A program made the translations under genes and the position numbers. A DNA stretch of 64,000 nucleotides from NCBI RefSeq assembly GCF_000023825.1, contig NC_013061.1, positions 3,596,001 to 3,660,000 on the forward strand, read 5' to 3'. Positions 8,824 through 17,549 of the stretch are shown here, in pieces. The notes under the pieces were generated by a model. The model saw nothing but the letters and a program-made list of their open reading frames with translations. It did no database searches and had not been told where the DNA came from. This DNA comes from Pedobacter heparinus DSM 2366 (GTDB taxonomy: Bacteria; Bacteroidota; Bacteroidia; Sphingobacteriales; Sphingobacteriaceae). Every line of letters starts with the position of its first letter. Within the stretch, counting starts at the first letter, position 1.

Positions 8824-8843
8824 AAAAACAAAGTACTTTTAAG
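8818..8843 (+). promoter_or_regulatory. Palindromic operator, copy 1
   Basis: ACTTTG (8818-8823), a 5-nt spacer and CAAAGT (8829-8834) form an inverted repeat. The self-complementary AAAGTACTTT overlaps its right arm. Nearly the same 25-nt sequence recurs at 9785, upstream of the next transcription unit; only the spacer differs. The likely ligand is the winged-helix regulator encoded at 9473 (inference). Confidence 0.7.
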
Positions 8844-9473
8844 ATGAATAAACAGGAAGAACAACTCAATGCATTGAACGACATCAGGAATATCATGGAC
8901 CGTTCATCAAGATTCATCTCTCTAAGTGGGTTATCCGGAGTTTTCGCAGGTTTTACCGCCCTGTTAGGCGCTTACCTTGCCCATATTGAAATAGCTGATT
9001 ATGTAAATGGGAAATACACCTATGGACAATCTGACCTGAATCTGGAATTCAGCCTGATTAAAATAGGTCTTGCTGTGCTTATCGTTGCACTAGTGGGTGG
9101 CCTTCTGCTAACTTTAAGGCAAACTAAAAAGAAGAACCTCCCATTTTGGGACAGGACTACTAAAAACCTACTCATCAACCTGGCCATCCCGCTAATCTCA
9201 GGTGGTCTGTTCATTATAGCCCTGTTGCTTGTTCATCCCCGATCATATGGTCTGATTGCTCCCTCCTGCCTGGTGTTTTACGGACTGGCTCTGATCAATG
9301 CCAGCAAGTATACCTATTCTGACATTCGATTTTTAGGATTTTGCGAAGTGGTTCTTGGCTTAATAGCCATGTTCAATATTGGTTATGGGCTTTACTTCTG
9401 GGCTACAGGTTTTGGTTTCCTACACATCTTTTACGGGACGATCATGTATTTTAAATACGAAAGGGCCAAATAA
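8844..9473 (+). CDS. Integral membrane protein paired with a winged-helix regulator
   Basis: I do not recognise a named family. The 209-residue protein has an amphipathic N-terminus (about 1-25) and about six hydrophobic segments, near residues 26-46, 70-90, 110-128, 135-150, 160-180 and 183-198. Charged stretches such as RQTKKKN lie between them. It ends with TAATG, sharing one base with the start of the regulator gene, which implies coupled translation. Such membrane-protein/regulator pairs suggest a sensor or a protein whose level is tuned by the regulator, but this is inference. It is the first gene of a two-gene operon under a consensus promoter. Confidence 0.8.
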   Translation: MNKQEEQLNALNDIRNIMDRSSRFISLSGLSGVFAGFTALLGAYLAHIEIADYVNGKYTYGQSDLNLEFSLIKIGLAVLIVALVGGLLLTLRQTKKKNLPFWDRTTKNLLINLAIPLISGGLFIIALLLVHPRSYGLIAPSCLVFYGLALINASKYTYSDIRFLGFCEVVLGLIAMFNIGYGLYFWATGFGFLHIFYGTIMYFKYERAK

Positions 9474-9769
9474 TGAAGAACCCCATAGAAGCCCTGAATA
9501 AGATATTCGACAGCCGGATAAGACTGGGCGTAATGTCCGTACTCGTAGTTAATGATAGTGTCAGTTTTAATGAACTGAAGCAATTGCTGGAACTGACAGA
9601 TGGCAACCTGGCCTCCCATCTGAATACACTGGAGCAGGCACAATACCTGAAAGTTCAGAAATCTTTTATAGGAAAAAAAACAAATACAACCTATATGCTT
9701 ACTGAATTGGGAAGACATGCCTTTAAAACGCATTTAGATGCTTTAGAAAAAATGATTAAGGGGATTTAA
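9473..9769 (+). CDS. Winged-helix transcriptional regulator (98 aa)
   Basis: This is a small DNA-binding protein of the ArsR/MarR-like winged-helix type found widely in Bacteroidota. The fold is readable: RLGVMSVLVVNDSVSFNELK (helices 1-2), LTDGNLASHLNTLEQAQYLKV (recognition helix), then the wing KSFIGKKTNTTYMLTELGRHAF. No metal-binding cysteines are present, so it is not a typical ArsR metal sensor. It is translationally coupled to the membrane protein upstream. The same palindrome precedes its own operon and the following operon (9819-12530), so autoregulation and control of the neighbour are likely. Confidence 0.85.
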   Translation: MKNPIEALNKIFDSRIRLGVMSVLVVNDSVSFNELKQLLELTDGNLASHLNTLEQAQYLKVQKSFIGKKTNTTYMLTELGRHAFKTHLDALEKMIKGI

Positions 9770-9784
9770 TTTTTTTACACATAT

Positions 9785-9810
9785 ACTTTGAATTTCAAAG
9801 TACTTTTAAA
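9785..9810 (+). promoter_or_regulatory. Palindromic operator, copy 2
   Basis: ACTTTG (9785-9790), AATTT and CAAAGT (9796-9801) repeat the operator at 8818 with the same spacing, including the downstream TACTTTTAA. It lies 8 nt before the start of the next operon. The -7 box here is imperfect (TA and TTTG are separated by one or three bases), which may make this promoter weaker or dependent on other factors. Confidence 0.68.
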
Positions 9811-9818
9811 CCAATAAA

Positions 9819-10121
9819 ATGGAAACAAATTCAGTTCAACAAATGACAGCCACGGGTAAAATCTGCGCCAAATATTCATTCGTCACTGGCTCAGGATTAT
9901 TTTTATTTTTTTTCCTGACCAGGTTTGATCCGCTGCTTATCATTGGGACGTACTATCTGGTCCTCGCTCTCCTGATCAATTCAGTGATCTTTTTACTATT
10001 GGTTTTCACGGCACTCCTGCAGCCCAGTGCTTATCGTGAGCTATTGATCACTGCCATCATTATGCTACTCAACCTGCCTGCCGCCTATTTATATTTTTAT
10101 TTAGTAATGCAAATTGCCTGA
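9819..10121 (+). CDS. Small membrane protein, first gene of the DUF4173 operon
   Basis: This 100-residue protein has a short polar N-terminus and about three transmembrane segments, near residues 22-36, 40-66 and 75-97. I do not recognise the family. It starts 8 nt after the second operator copy and is followed 19 nt later by the DUF4173 gene, so it belongs to that operon. It may assemble with the large membrane protein downstream, but nothing in the sequence proves this. Confidence 0.72.
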   Translation: METNSVQQMTATGKICAKYSFVTGSGLFLFFFLTRFDPLLIIGTYYLVLALLINSVIFLLLVFTALLQPSAYRELLITAIIMLLNLPAAYLYFYLVMQIA

Positions 10122-10140
10122 CTTTTAACATCATACCGTT

Positions 10141-11757
10141 ATGAAACAAAAAATAAATTTACAGCTAATGGCAACCCTTACAGGTGGTCTGCTGTTTAAT
10201 TACCTCTTCTGGATGCAAAAACAAGCCATCAATCTCCTGATCTATACTATCTTTATACTAACCATCATCTTGATGGATAAAGAGAAGAGTAAGAACATAA
10301 AAAGCTATTTAGCCGGTGCCAGTCTACTGCTGGCTTCCCTCTTAGTTGTCTTCAATAAATCTGCCCTTACTATTATTACCTGGTATATCAGTTTGGCTAT
10401 TGTGATTGGCATTACCCACTTTCAATTGCTCAGGAGCATCTTTACCATTATCCTGGCAGCGATTTTACAATTTGTTACTGCTCCTGTAAACCTGGTAAAA
10501 AAAATATTGGGTGCACGCTTTAGCGGGATGTTTTTTAAACCTCTGCTGAGCTCGTTTAAGTACATCATCATCCCTCTCATTGCCATTACTTTTTTCATAA
10601 CACTTTATAGCGCAGCAAATAACATATTTGCCAGCTACGTTGAACAATTTTTCTCAGGTATAAATACCTTTATCAACAACATATTCAACTTTCTATTTGC
10701 CGATTTAAACTTACCACGCTTTCTGCACATTATTTTAGGCATTGTGCTTGCTGCTACAATTTTTATAAGGCTAAAGGACCTTGAACTGGAAAAAGCAGAA
10801 TCAGGTTGCAACGAACAACTTATACGCCAGCGCCGGAATAAGAAAAACCGCTCTGTATTTTACGATCTAAGCCATATTTTTGCAGGCAGTTTGCTAAAAC
10901 GTAAAACCGCACTAAAGACTGAGAATATCATTGGCATCATCTCCTTTTCGGCCTTAAATCTTTTGATACTTGCTTTAAACCTGATTGATATCAGCACCCT
11001 CTGGCTCGGAGAAACAACTTCCACAAATGCCAGCTACTCTGAGGCCCTGCATGATGGTGCTGAGGCATTAATTTTCAGCATTATCATGGCAATGCTGGTC
11101 ATTGTTTATTTTTTTAGCGGGAACCTGAATTTCTACAGTAAAAACAGAGCACTTCGTTTACTGGCCTATTTGTGGATCTTTCAAAATGCCTTCCTGATTG
11201 CTTCTGTACTGCTCCGGGATTTACACTATATCAGTGCGCTTGGCTTAACTTATAAACGTATAGGTGTAATGGTTTTCCTGCTACTTTGCATTATTGGTCT
11301 GATTACCGTTTACCTTAAAGTATCCAAACAGAAGACTTTCTTTTACCTCTGCAAAGTAAACGGCTTTGCCTGGTATGTTCTGCTCCTTGTTTTTAGCTTT
11401 ATAAACTGGGATGTATTTATTGTGTCCTACAACATTAACCATAAGGAGTCCATACGCCTCGATTTTGATCATTTAATTGGTTTTTCAGATAAAACTTTAC
11501 CGCTGTTGCACCAGAATAAACAACTGCTCAGTAAATATCTTGGAACATCAGTATACGCTTCCCGACGCGAATATGATCCTCAAACACAAAGCAACCAGTT
11601 AAAGAGGACAACTGACGAGGAACAGAAACTCGCTTTTGAAAATGTTTTAAAAGAAAGGATCAGCATATTCAGGGAAGAATATAACCATGGTTCATGGCTT
11701 TCCTGGAACTACCGCGATTGGCAAACCCAGCAATATTTACTTAAAAACCGGTTATAA
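10141..11757 (+). CDS. DUF4173-domain polytopic membrane protein
   Basis: This 538-residue protein has about 11-12 hydrophobic segments and a soluble C-terminal tail of about 90 residues rich in charged residues and tyrosine. The central stretch with YSEALHDGAEALIFSIIMAMLVIVYFF, LRLLAYLWIFQNAF and LTYKRIGVMVFLLL matches the DUF4153/DUF4173 family of bacterial membrane proteins of unknown function. It sits between a small membrane protein and a ferritin-like protein under the duplicated palindromic operator. The family is often found beside a winged-helix regulator, as here. Confidence 0.82.
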   Translation: MKQKINLQLMATLTGGLLFNYLFWMQKQAINLLIYTIFILTIILMDKEKSKNIKSYLAGASLLLASLLVVFNKSALTIITWYISLAIVIGITHFQLLRSIFTIILAAILQFVTAPVNLVKKILGARFSGMFFKPLLSSFKYIIIPLIAITFFITLYSAANNIFASYVEQFFSGINTFINNIFNFLFADLNLPRFLHIILGIVLAATIFIRLKDLELEKAESGCNEQLIRQRRNKKNRSVFYDLSHIFAGSLLKRKTALKTENIIGIISFSALNLLILALNLIDISTLWLGETTSTNASYSEALHDGAEALIFSIIMAMLVIVYFFSGNLNFYSKNRALRLLAYLWIFQNAFLIASVLLRDLHYISALGLTYKRIGVMVFLLLCIIGLITVYLKVSKQKTFFYLCKVNGFAWYVLLLVFSFINWDVFIVSYNINHKESIRLDFDHLIGFSDKTLPLLHQNKQLLSKYLGTSVYASRREYDPQTQSNQLKRTTDEEQKLAFENVLKERISIFREEYNHGSWLSWNYRDWQTQQYLLKNRL

Positions 11758-11774
11758 CATTAAAACTTCAAGCT

Positions 11775-12530
11775 ATGCACAACTCACGGTATTGGATAAA
11801 CTATTTCAATCGTAATCTTAAAAACCAAAGGATCGACTGGAGTGTAAAACCCGATCTTTCTAAAATAGAAAAACAGTATATACTAAAATCGTTACAAGCC
11901 TGGCAATTAGGGGAAACATCAGAAGGCACCAATCTCATCAATGCGGCAACAAAACATGCAAAACAACTGAATGACCCTTATTATACTAACGCCATTAAAC
12001 TTTTTATCAAAGAAGAGCAAAAACACGGAAGTAACCTGGGGAGGTATATAGATCTTATTGGCGAACAAAGAATTAAGAAGGATTGGGGCGATAGTTTATT
12101 CAGAAAAATAAGAGGTTTAAATAGGAATATGGAATTCTGGACCCTTGCTGTAATTACCGTAGAAAGTGCGGCGCAGATATTTTACCAATGTTTAAAAGAT
12201 GCAACGGGATGCAGCTTACTTAAACAGATATGTACAGATATTTTAATTGATGAGGCTGCACATATCACTTTTCAAATTGAACGATTAAGTCTGATATATC
12301 AATATAAAAATCCAATGATCAGGACAAGTATTTATTATTTTTATAGTGTTTTCTATTTTTCAACAGCATTCACAGTTTGGATTGCCCATAAGAGACTATT
12401 TAAGGCCGGACATGTCGATTTTAATAATTACTGGATGAAGATGAAACTAAAGTTTAAAAAGACCATAAAAAAACTGAAACCTGAACAAGAAAATATAAAG
12501 CTTGAAAATACCTGTCGTCATTTGTTATAA
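11775..12530 (+). CDS. Ferritin-like di-iron-type protein
   Basis: The 251-residue helical protein carries the pattern of a ferritin-like di-iron site: KEEQKHGSNL (E-x-x-H), a middle Glu in AVITVESAAQIFYQ, and DEAAHITFQIERL (E-x-x-H followed by further acids). A late hydrophobic stretch (STAFTVWIAHK) and a Lys-rich C-terminus suggest membrane association. It is the last gene of the DUF4173 operon, 17 nt after it. The catalytic role (oxygenase, desaturase-like or iron storage) is not known. The sucC promoter begins inside its 3' end. Confidence 0.75.
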   Translation: MHNSRYWINYFNRNLKNQRIDWSVKPDLSKIEKQYILKSLQAWQLGETSEGTNLINAATKHAKQLNDPYYTNAIKLFIKEEQKHGSNLGRYIDLIGEQRIKKDWGDSLFRKIRGLNRNMEFWTLAVITVESAAQIFYQCLKDATGCSLLKQICTDILIDEAAHITFQIERLSLIYQYKNPMIRTSIYYFYSVFYFSTAFTVWIAHKRLFKAGHVDFNNYWMKMKLKFKKTIKKLKPEQENIKLENTCRHLL

Positions 12531-12552
12531 AGCTTTTGAAGTTGTAGATTTG
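12521..12552 (+). promoter_or_regulatory. Promoter of sucC
   Basis: TTTG at 12521-12524, a 20-nt spacer, and TAGATTTG at 12545-12552 form a strong Bacteroidota promoter. Its -33 box overlaps the last codons of the ferritin-like gene. It argues against any sucC start upstream of 12571. Confidence 0.8.
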
Positions 12553-12570
12553 GACAAATTTTTTCAGCGA

Positions 12571-13761
12571 ATGAATATCCACGAATATCAAGGTAAAGAA
12601 ATACTTAAAAGTTTTGGTGTAGCCGTACAAGAAGGTATAGTTGCCGACACGGTAGAGCAGGCTGTAGAAGCTGCTAAAAAAATGAAAACTGACTACAATT
12701 CTGACTGGGTTGTAATTAAAGCTCAGATCCACGCAGGTGGACGGGGTAAAGGCGGTGGTGTAAAACTAGCCAAGAACCTTGATGAGGTTAAGGAAAGAGC
12801 AACTGCAATTTTAGGAATGCAGCTTGTAACTCCGCAAACTGGTCCTGAAGGAAAAAAAGTTAACAAGATTTTAGTTGCCCAGGATGTATATTATCCGGGA
12901 GCTTCTGAAACCAAAGAGTTCTATATAAGCGTTTTATTGAACCGTGGAAATGGAAGAAACATCATCATGTATTCGACTGAAGGTGGTATGGACATTGAAG
13001 AAGTTGCGGAGCATACCCCTCATCTGATCTTTAAAGAAGAAATTGACCCTAAAGTTGGCTTACAAGCATTTCAGGCACGCAAAATTGCTTTTAATTTAGG
13101 TTTAAGCGGTGCGGCTTTTAAAGAAATGGTAAAATTTGTAACTGCACTTTACAAAGCTTATGACAGCACGGATTCTGCGATGTTCGAAATCAATCCAGTG
13201 TTAAAAACTTCTGATGACAAGATCATCGCTGTTGATGCTAAAGTTGATCTGGATGAGAATGCATTGTTCCGTCATCCTGATTATGCAGCAATGCGCGATA
13301 AACTGGAAGAAGATCCTACAGATGTGGAAGCAAGTGAATCTAACCTTAATTATGTAAAGCTTGACGGGAACGTGGGTTGTATGGTTAATGGTGCCGGTTT
13401 AGCTATGGCTACTATGGACATCATTAAGATTGCCGGTGGCGAACCTGCTAACTTCCTTGATGTTGGTGGTACTGCAAATGCACAAACTGTAAAGGCTGGT
13501 TTTAACATTATACTTAAAGACCCCAACGTAAAAGCAATCCTGATCAATATATTTGGTGGTATTGTACGTTGTGACCGGGTTGCACAAGGAGTAATAGATG
13601 CATATAATGAAATTGGTAATGTTCCGGTTCCTATCATTTGCCGTTTACAAGGTACCAATGCTGAAGAGGCGAAAAAACTGATAGATGAATCAGGATTGAA
13701 AGTTTATTCAGCTATTGCTTTAAAAGAAGCATCTGACCTGGTAACTAAAGTTTTAGCTTAG
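12571..13761 (+). CDS. sucC: Succinate--CoA ligase (ADP-forming) subunit beta
   Basis: This is the beta subunit of succinyl-CoA synthetase, which makes ATP from succinyl-CoA in the TCA cycle. The ATP-grasp domain starts with MNIHEYQGKEILKSFGV. The HAGGRGKGGGVKLA loop, FEINPVL, FLDVGGTAN, INIFGGIVRCDRVA and the C-terminal LQGTNAEEAKKLI are all family hallmarks. Its length of 396 aa is typical. I chose ATG 12571 over an in-frame ATG at 12502 because the promoter lies between the two and the family starts with MNIHEYQ. The alpha subunit gene sucD is not adjacent, unlike in many bacteria. Confidence 0.96.
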   Translation: MNIHEYQGKEILKSFGVAVQEGIVADTVEQAVEAAKKMKTDYNSDWVVIKAQIHAGGRGKGGGVKLAKNLDEVKERATAILGMQLVTPQTGPEGKKVNKILVAQDVYYPGASETKEFYISVLLNRGNGRNIIMYSTEGGMDIEEVAEHTPHLIFKEEIDPKVGLQAFQARKIAFNLGLSGAAFKEMVKFVTALYKAYDSTDSAMFEINPVLKTSDDKIIAVDAKVDLDENALFRHPDYAAMRDKLEEDPTDVEASESNLNYVKLDGNVGCMVNGAGLAMATMDIIKIAGGEPANFLDVGGTANAQTVKAGFNIILKDPNVKAILINIFGGIVRCDRVAQGVIDAYNEIGNVPVPIICRLQGTNAEEAKKLIDESGLKVYSAIALKEASDLVTKVLA

Positions 13762-13780
13762 AAGATCATTCTCAATAATA

Positions 13781-13813
13781 AAAGAGAGTATCCGAAAGGT
13801 ACTCTCTTTTTTT
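13781..13813 (+). terminator. Intrinsic terminator of sucC
   Basis: The arms AAAGAGAGTA (13781-13790) and TACTCTCTTT (13800-13809) pair fully, with an inner CC-GAAA-GG tetraloop and a trailing run of seven T. It lies 20 nt after the sucC stop. Confidence 0.92.
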
Positions 13814-13841
13814 GTGCATTTTTTTCACCTTCTTAAAAAGA

Positions 13842-13873
13842 AAAGGCCTACATCCATCCAGATGTAGGCCTTT
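13842..13873 (-). terminator. Strong second hairpin, oriented as a minus-strand terminator
   Basis: A perfect 13-bp stem (13842-13854 with 13861-13873) with a 6-nt loop lies 30 nt beyond the sucC terminator. Only the minus-strand reading is followed by a T-rich tract (complement of 13832-13841), so it would stop a transcript coming from the A-rich region to its right. No gene is seen there. Confidence 0.6.
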
Positions 13874-14248
13874 CTAACCAAATATAAATTAAACGAGCAT
13901 TACAAATATAGAGATATATTCCAATTATACACTAAAAAACAAATAAAAAATTAAAATATTTTATATAAAAATCGAAATAACAATAAAATAATAGAAAAAA
14001 CATTTAAAAATAAATGAAAAAACCAATTAACTACACACTAAACTCATAAAAACCACAATAAATTAACTATAAAATCAAAAAAAATAAAAAATACAAACAA
14101 ATAATACAACAAAAACAATTATTTAATGCATAAAAAATCAAAAACACCAAAAAAATAATAAAATAACACAGAAAAATCACTGCACAACGTGAAAAAAGAC
14201 CAAAACAGAACTCGAAATATTATACTGTTATTTATTGGTAGAATTCCT
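13874..14248. other. Extremely A-rich gene-free region
   Basis: About 375 bp between the hairpin at 13842 and the asnS promoter contain no plausible gene. The plus strand is strikingly A-rich and G-poor; for example, 13981-14040 holds 38 A and only 2 G. C exceeds G throughout. Two copies of CAAATATA (13879-13886 and 13903-13910) read as perfect -7 boxes TATATTTG on the minus strand. I see no cluster of DnaA boxes and no internal repeats of note. Confidence 0.7.
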
Positions 14249-14256
14249 TAATTTTG
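14249..14256 (+). promoter_or_regulatory. -7 element of the asnS promoter
   Basis: TAATTTTG matches TAnnTTTG perfectly and lies 20 nt before the ATG at 14277. No convincing -33 box is seen at the usual distance. It places the transcription start downstream of the A-rich region. Confidence 0.6.
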
Positions 14257-14276
14257 ACGCTCTTCACAATAAAATC

Positions 14277-15725
14277 ATGATACACAGAGAAAAAGTAAAG
14301 AGTCTGCTCGAGACAGAAGAGTTTAACAGAGAAGTAACAGTTATGGGTTGGGTACGTACCTTCCGTAACAATCAGTTTATAGCTATAAATGATGGCTCCT
14401 GCATGGGAAACATCCAGGTTGTTGTTGATTTTAATCATACGGATGAAGCCTTATTGAAACGCATTACTACTGGTGCAGCAATTGCTGTAAATGGTATTAT
14501 TGTGGAATCCGTTGGAAAAGGACAAAGAGTTGATATAAAAGCAACCTCCATAGAAATACTAGGTGATAGTGATCCGGAGAAATTCCCTTTACAACCTAAA
14601 AAACATAGCTTAGAGTTTTTAAGGGAAATCGCACACCTGCGTTTTCGTACCAATACTTTTAATGCGATATTTAAGGTACGCCATGCACTGGCCTTTGCAA
14701 TACACCAGTTTTACAATGAAAGAGGCTTTGTGTATATGCACACACCAATTATTACAGCTTCAGATGCTGAAGGTGCCGGAGAAATGTTCAGAGTAACGAC
14801 ACTTGACCTGGAAAACCCGCCACGCACTGAAGATGGTAAGGTAGATTTTTCTGAGGATTTCTTTGCCCGCTCTACAAACCTAACAGTTTCAGGTCAGCTG
14901 GAAGGCGAGCTTGCGGCTATGGCATTTGGACAGATTTATACTTTCGGACCAACCTTTAGGGCTGAAAACTCAAATACAACACGCCATCTGGCTGAATTCT
15001 GGATGGTAGAGCCTGAGGTTGCTTTTGCCGACCTGGAAGACAACATGCAGCTGGCAGAGGACATGCTCAAATACGTGATCCGTTATGCTTTGGACAACTG
15101 CGCAACAGAAATTGATTTCTTAAACAACAGGTTACTGGAAGAAGAGAAATCAAAACCACAAAATGAGCGCAGTGAAATGTCGCTGATTGAAAAATTAAAT
15201 TTCTGTCTGGATAATGATTTTGAAAGGTTAACGTATACCGAAGCCATTAAAATTTTAAAATCGTCGAAACCAAATCAGAAAAAACAGTTCAAATACCTGA
15301 TTGATGAATGGGGTGCTGACCTGCAATCGGAACACGAGCGCTACCTGGTTGAAAAACATTTTAAGAAACCGGTAATCCTGACAGATTACCCTGCCGATAT
15401 TAAATCATTTTACATGAGACAAAATGAACCCGATGAAGTGGGAAGAAAAACGGTAGCCGCAATGGATATCCTTTTCCCTGGAATAGGAGAAATGGTTGGA
15501 GGTTCACAAAGGGAAGAACGTATGGATAAATTGGTTGCCAGAATGGAAGAACTAAATATTCCACAGGAAGAACTTTGGTGGTTTTTAGACACCAGACGTT
15601 TCGGTTCGGCACCGCACTCTGGTTTTGGCCTTGGCTTTGAAAGACTTGTTCTTTTTGTAAGTGGCATGACCAACATCAGGGATGTTATTGCATTTCCCCG
15701 TTTCCCTAAGAATGCAGAATTTTAA
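14277..15725 (+). CDS. asnS: Asparaginyl-tRNA synthetase
   Basis: This is a class IIb aminoacyl-tRNA synthetase that charges tRNA-Asn. An N-terminal OB-fold anticodon-binding domain (about residues 1-115, with [12 protein letters not shown]) precedes the catalytic core. Motif 2 is [21 protein letters not shown] (quoted in part: [17 protein letters not shown]). The VGGSQREER block and motif 3, [13 protein letters not shown], follow. The 482-residue length is normal for bacterial AsnRS. I chose ATG 14277 (MIHREKVK) because the -7 box lies inside the longer frame that would start with TTG at 14235. It is a single gene followed by a strong terminator. Confidence 0.96.
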   Translation: MIHREKVKSLLETEEFNREVTVMGWVRTFRNNQFIAINDGSCMGNIQVVVDFNHTDEALLKRITTGAAIAVNGIIVESVGKGQRVDIKATSIEILGDSDPEKFPLQPKKHSLEFLREIAHLRFRTNTFNAIFKVRHALAFAIHQFYNERGFVYMHTPIITASDAEGAGEMFRVTTLDLENPPRTEDGKVDFSEDFFARSTNLTVSGQLEGELAAMAFGQIYTFGPTFRAENSNTTRHLAEFWMVEPEVAFADLEDNMQLAEDMLKYVIRYALDNCATEIDFLNNRLLEEEKSKPQNERSEMSLIEKLNFCLDNDFERLTYTEAIKILKSSKPNQKKQFKYLIDEWGADLQSEHERYLVEKHFKKPVILTDYPADIKSFYMRQNEPDEVGRKTVAAMDILFPGIGEMVGGSQREERMDKLVARMEELNIPQEELWWFLDTRRFGSAPHSGFGLGFERLVLFVSGMTNIRDVIAFPRFPKNAEF

Positions 15726-15743
15726 CCTCTAAAACAACTATAT

Positions 15744-15783
15744 AAAAAAGCCGTAAACAATTTTTGTTGTTTACGGCTTTTTT
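15744..15783. terminator. Bidirectional terminator between asnS and the FMN-binding gene
   Basis: A perfect 17-bp stem (15744-15760 with 15767-15783) has a 6-nt loop, flanked by an A run on the 5' side and a T run on the 3' side. It lies between convergent genes. Confidence 0.93.
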
Positions 15784-15800
15784 ATTGAGCACCCTCCGGA

Positions 15801-17471
15801 TTAAGAATTATTCTTATGTTCAGCCATATCATCCGAATAAGAATTCGCATGTGCATAATCAACCATCGATACTTTATAATCTGTTGGATTAAAACTAGCT
15901 GATGTACTGAGTGCCATACCCAGTTCAAAACGCATCGGATAAGGCGTTTGCAGTAAACTTCCTTCAGGGATATAAGGAAAACTCTCCATATAAGAATGCA
16001 TTACATTTGGCGCTATCCGCCTGTTGATATAAGCTCTTGTAAGCTGATATGGATGGTGTAAACCTGCGGCCCCCAGCAATTCAACTGCACTGGCCACAGT
16101 AAGTCGGTGGAAATTGAATACCCTCACCTTTTTATCTTCTACTACAAGACCCTTCATTAAACTCGGATCTTGTGTAGCTACACCAGTAGGACATGTATTG
16201 CTGTTACACTCTAAAGCTTGGATACAACCCAATGCAAACATCATACCCCTGGCAGAATTACATAAATCAGCCCCAAGGGCAATATTTTTAACCAGATCGA
16301 AGCCTGAAGCTACTTTTCCGGATGCAATAATCTTGATGTGTTGTTTCAGGTTAAAACCACTAAGTACATCATATACAAAAGCTACTGCTTCTCTTAAAGG
16401 CATGCCAACAGCATTCGAAAACTCCTGAGGCGAAGCACCGGTACCACCCTCTCCACCATCTACGGTAATAAAATCAACATAAATCCCGGTTTCCACCATT
16501 GCCTTACAAATAGCAAAAAACTCGCTTCTCCGGCCAATGCACAACTTAATTCCAATTGGCTTACCACCCGATAATTCACGCAGCTGCTTTACAAAAGCAA
16601 CGAGTTCCAAAGGGGTCCTGAAAGCTGAATGTGAAGGTGGAGAAATCACATCATAGCCTTCTTTTACCAGCCTGATCCTGGCTATTTCTGGTGTTACTTT
16701 TTTGGCAGGCAAAATTCCTCCATGCCCCGGTTTAGCACCCTGGGAAAGTTTAATTTCGATCATTTTAACCTGATCGGATTTAGACCTTTGGGCAAAAGCT
16801 TCAGGATTAAAAGAACCATCATCGTGGTTACGACAGCCAAAATAACCTGTTCCGATTTGCCAGATCAGGTCGCCACCAGGATTGGCATGGTAATCACTAA
16901 TCCCTCCCTCACCTGTATTATGTGCGAAACCACCCAGTTTGGCACCACCGTTTAAAGCAAGGATAGCATTCTGGCTTAAAGAACCGAAGCTCATAGCAGA
17001 TATGTTATAGATACTGGCAGAATAAGGCTGGGTACAGTTCGGACCACCGACAAGTACACGAGGGCTCTCTTCCAGCTCGTGATGACTGATGGCTGAAATA
17101 CTATGACTTAACCACTCATAACCGTTTTCATATACGTCAAGTTGTGTTCCAAAAGGAATAGTATCGTTCTCCATTTTTGCACGCTGATAGATCAACGAAC
17201 GATTTAAACGGCTAAATGGCTTGCCATTGGTATCACTCTCTACAAAATACTGGTATATTTTTGGCCGCAGGTCTTCCATAAAATACCTTAAACGGCCTAC
17301 AACCGGGTAGTTGCGGACAATACTATGCTTAGGCTGGTATAAGTCGTAAATGCCCAATAAAACCACCGGGCCTGTAAAAATAAACAACCACCATAACGGT
17401 GCGTAGGTAAGGCCTAACATTATGGTAAGCGCTACCAAAAATGCTGCAATAGCGATGAATGCTTTTCTCAT
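15801..17471 (-). CDS. FMN-binding glutamate-synthase-family protein, membrane-anchored
   Basis: The protein resembles the FMN/synthase domain of glutamate synthase without the glutaminase domain. Two N-terminal hydrophobic segments (within the first 45 residues from MRKAFIAIAAF) anchor it to the membrane. The core shows ISAMSFGSLSQNAILALN, the NTGEGGISDYH loop, KPGHGGILP, VDGGEGGTGASP and a 3Fe-4S cysteine cluster in ECNSNTCPTGVATQDP. The reaction is unknown; YerD/GltB-like proteins are the nearest relatives. Starts at 17519 and 17495 are also in frame. I chose 17471 because the membrane segment follows directly. Confidence 0.85.
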   Translation of the reverse strand: MRKAFIAIAAFLVALTIMLGLTYAPLWWLFIFTGPVVLLGIYDLYQPKHSIVRNYPVVGRLRYFMEDLRPKIYQYFVESDTNGKPFSRLNRSLIYQRAKMENDTIPFGTQLDVYENGYEWLSHSISAISHHELEESPRVLVGGPNCTQPYSASIYNISAMSFGSLSQNAILALNGGAKLGGFAHNTGEGGISDYHANPGGDLIWQIGTGYFGCRNHDDGSFNPEAFAQRSKSDQVKMIEIKLSQGAKPGHGGILPAKKVTPEIARIRLVKEGYDVISPPSHSAFRTPLELVAFVKQLRELSGGKPIGIKLCIGRRSEFFAICKAMVETGIYVDFITVDGGEGGTGASPQEFSNAVGMPLREAVAFVYDVLSGFNLKQHIKIIASGKVASGFDLVKNIALGADLCNSARGMMFALGCIQALECNSNTCPTGVATQDPSLMKGLVVEDKKVRVFNFHRLTVASAVELLGAAGLHHPYQLTRAYINRRIAPNVMHSYMESFPYIPEGSLLQTPYPMRFELGMALSTSASFNPTDYKVSMVDYAHANSYSDDMAEHKNNS

Positions 17472-17549
17472 ACGTATCAATTTACTAAAAAACATGCCAA
17501 TTGAACAATAATAATCCAATTTCGGTCTAACATTTGTGTAATTTTACAC

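Noticed and set aside
12502..12570. Upstream in-frame extension of sucC
   Set aside because: The sucC promoter lies inside this stretch and SucC proteins start with MNIHEYQ at 12571.
13874..14248. Replication origin in the A-rich gap
   Set aside because: I see no cluster of DnaA-box-like sequences and no dnaA, dnaN, gidA or similar origin-linked gene nearby. AT richness alone is not enough.
14235..14276. Upstream TTG-initiated extension of asnS
   Set aside because: The -7 box at 14249-14256 lies inside it and would be transcribed only if another promoter were used. ATG 14277 gives the usual N-terminus.
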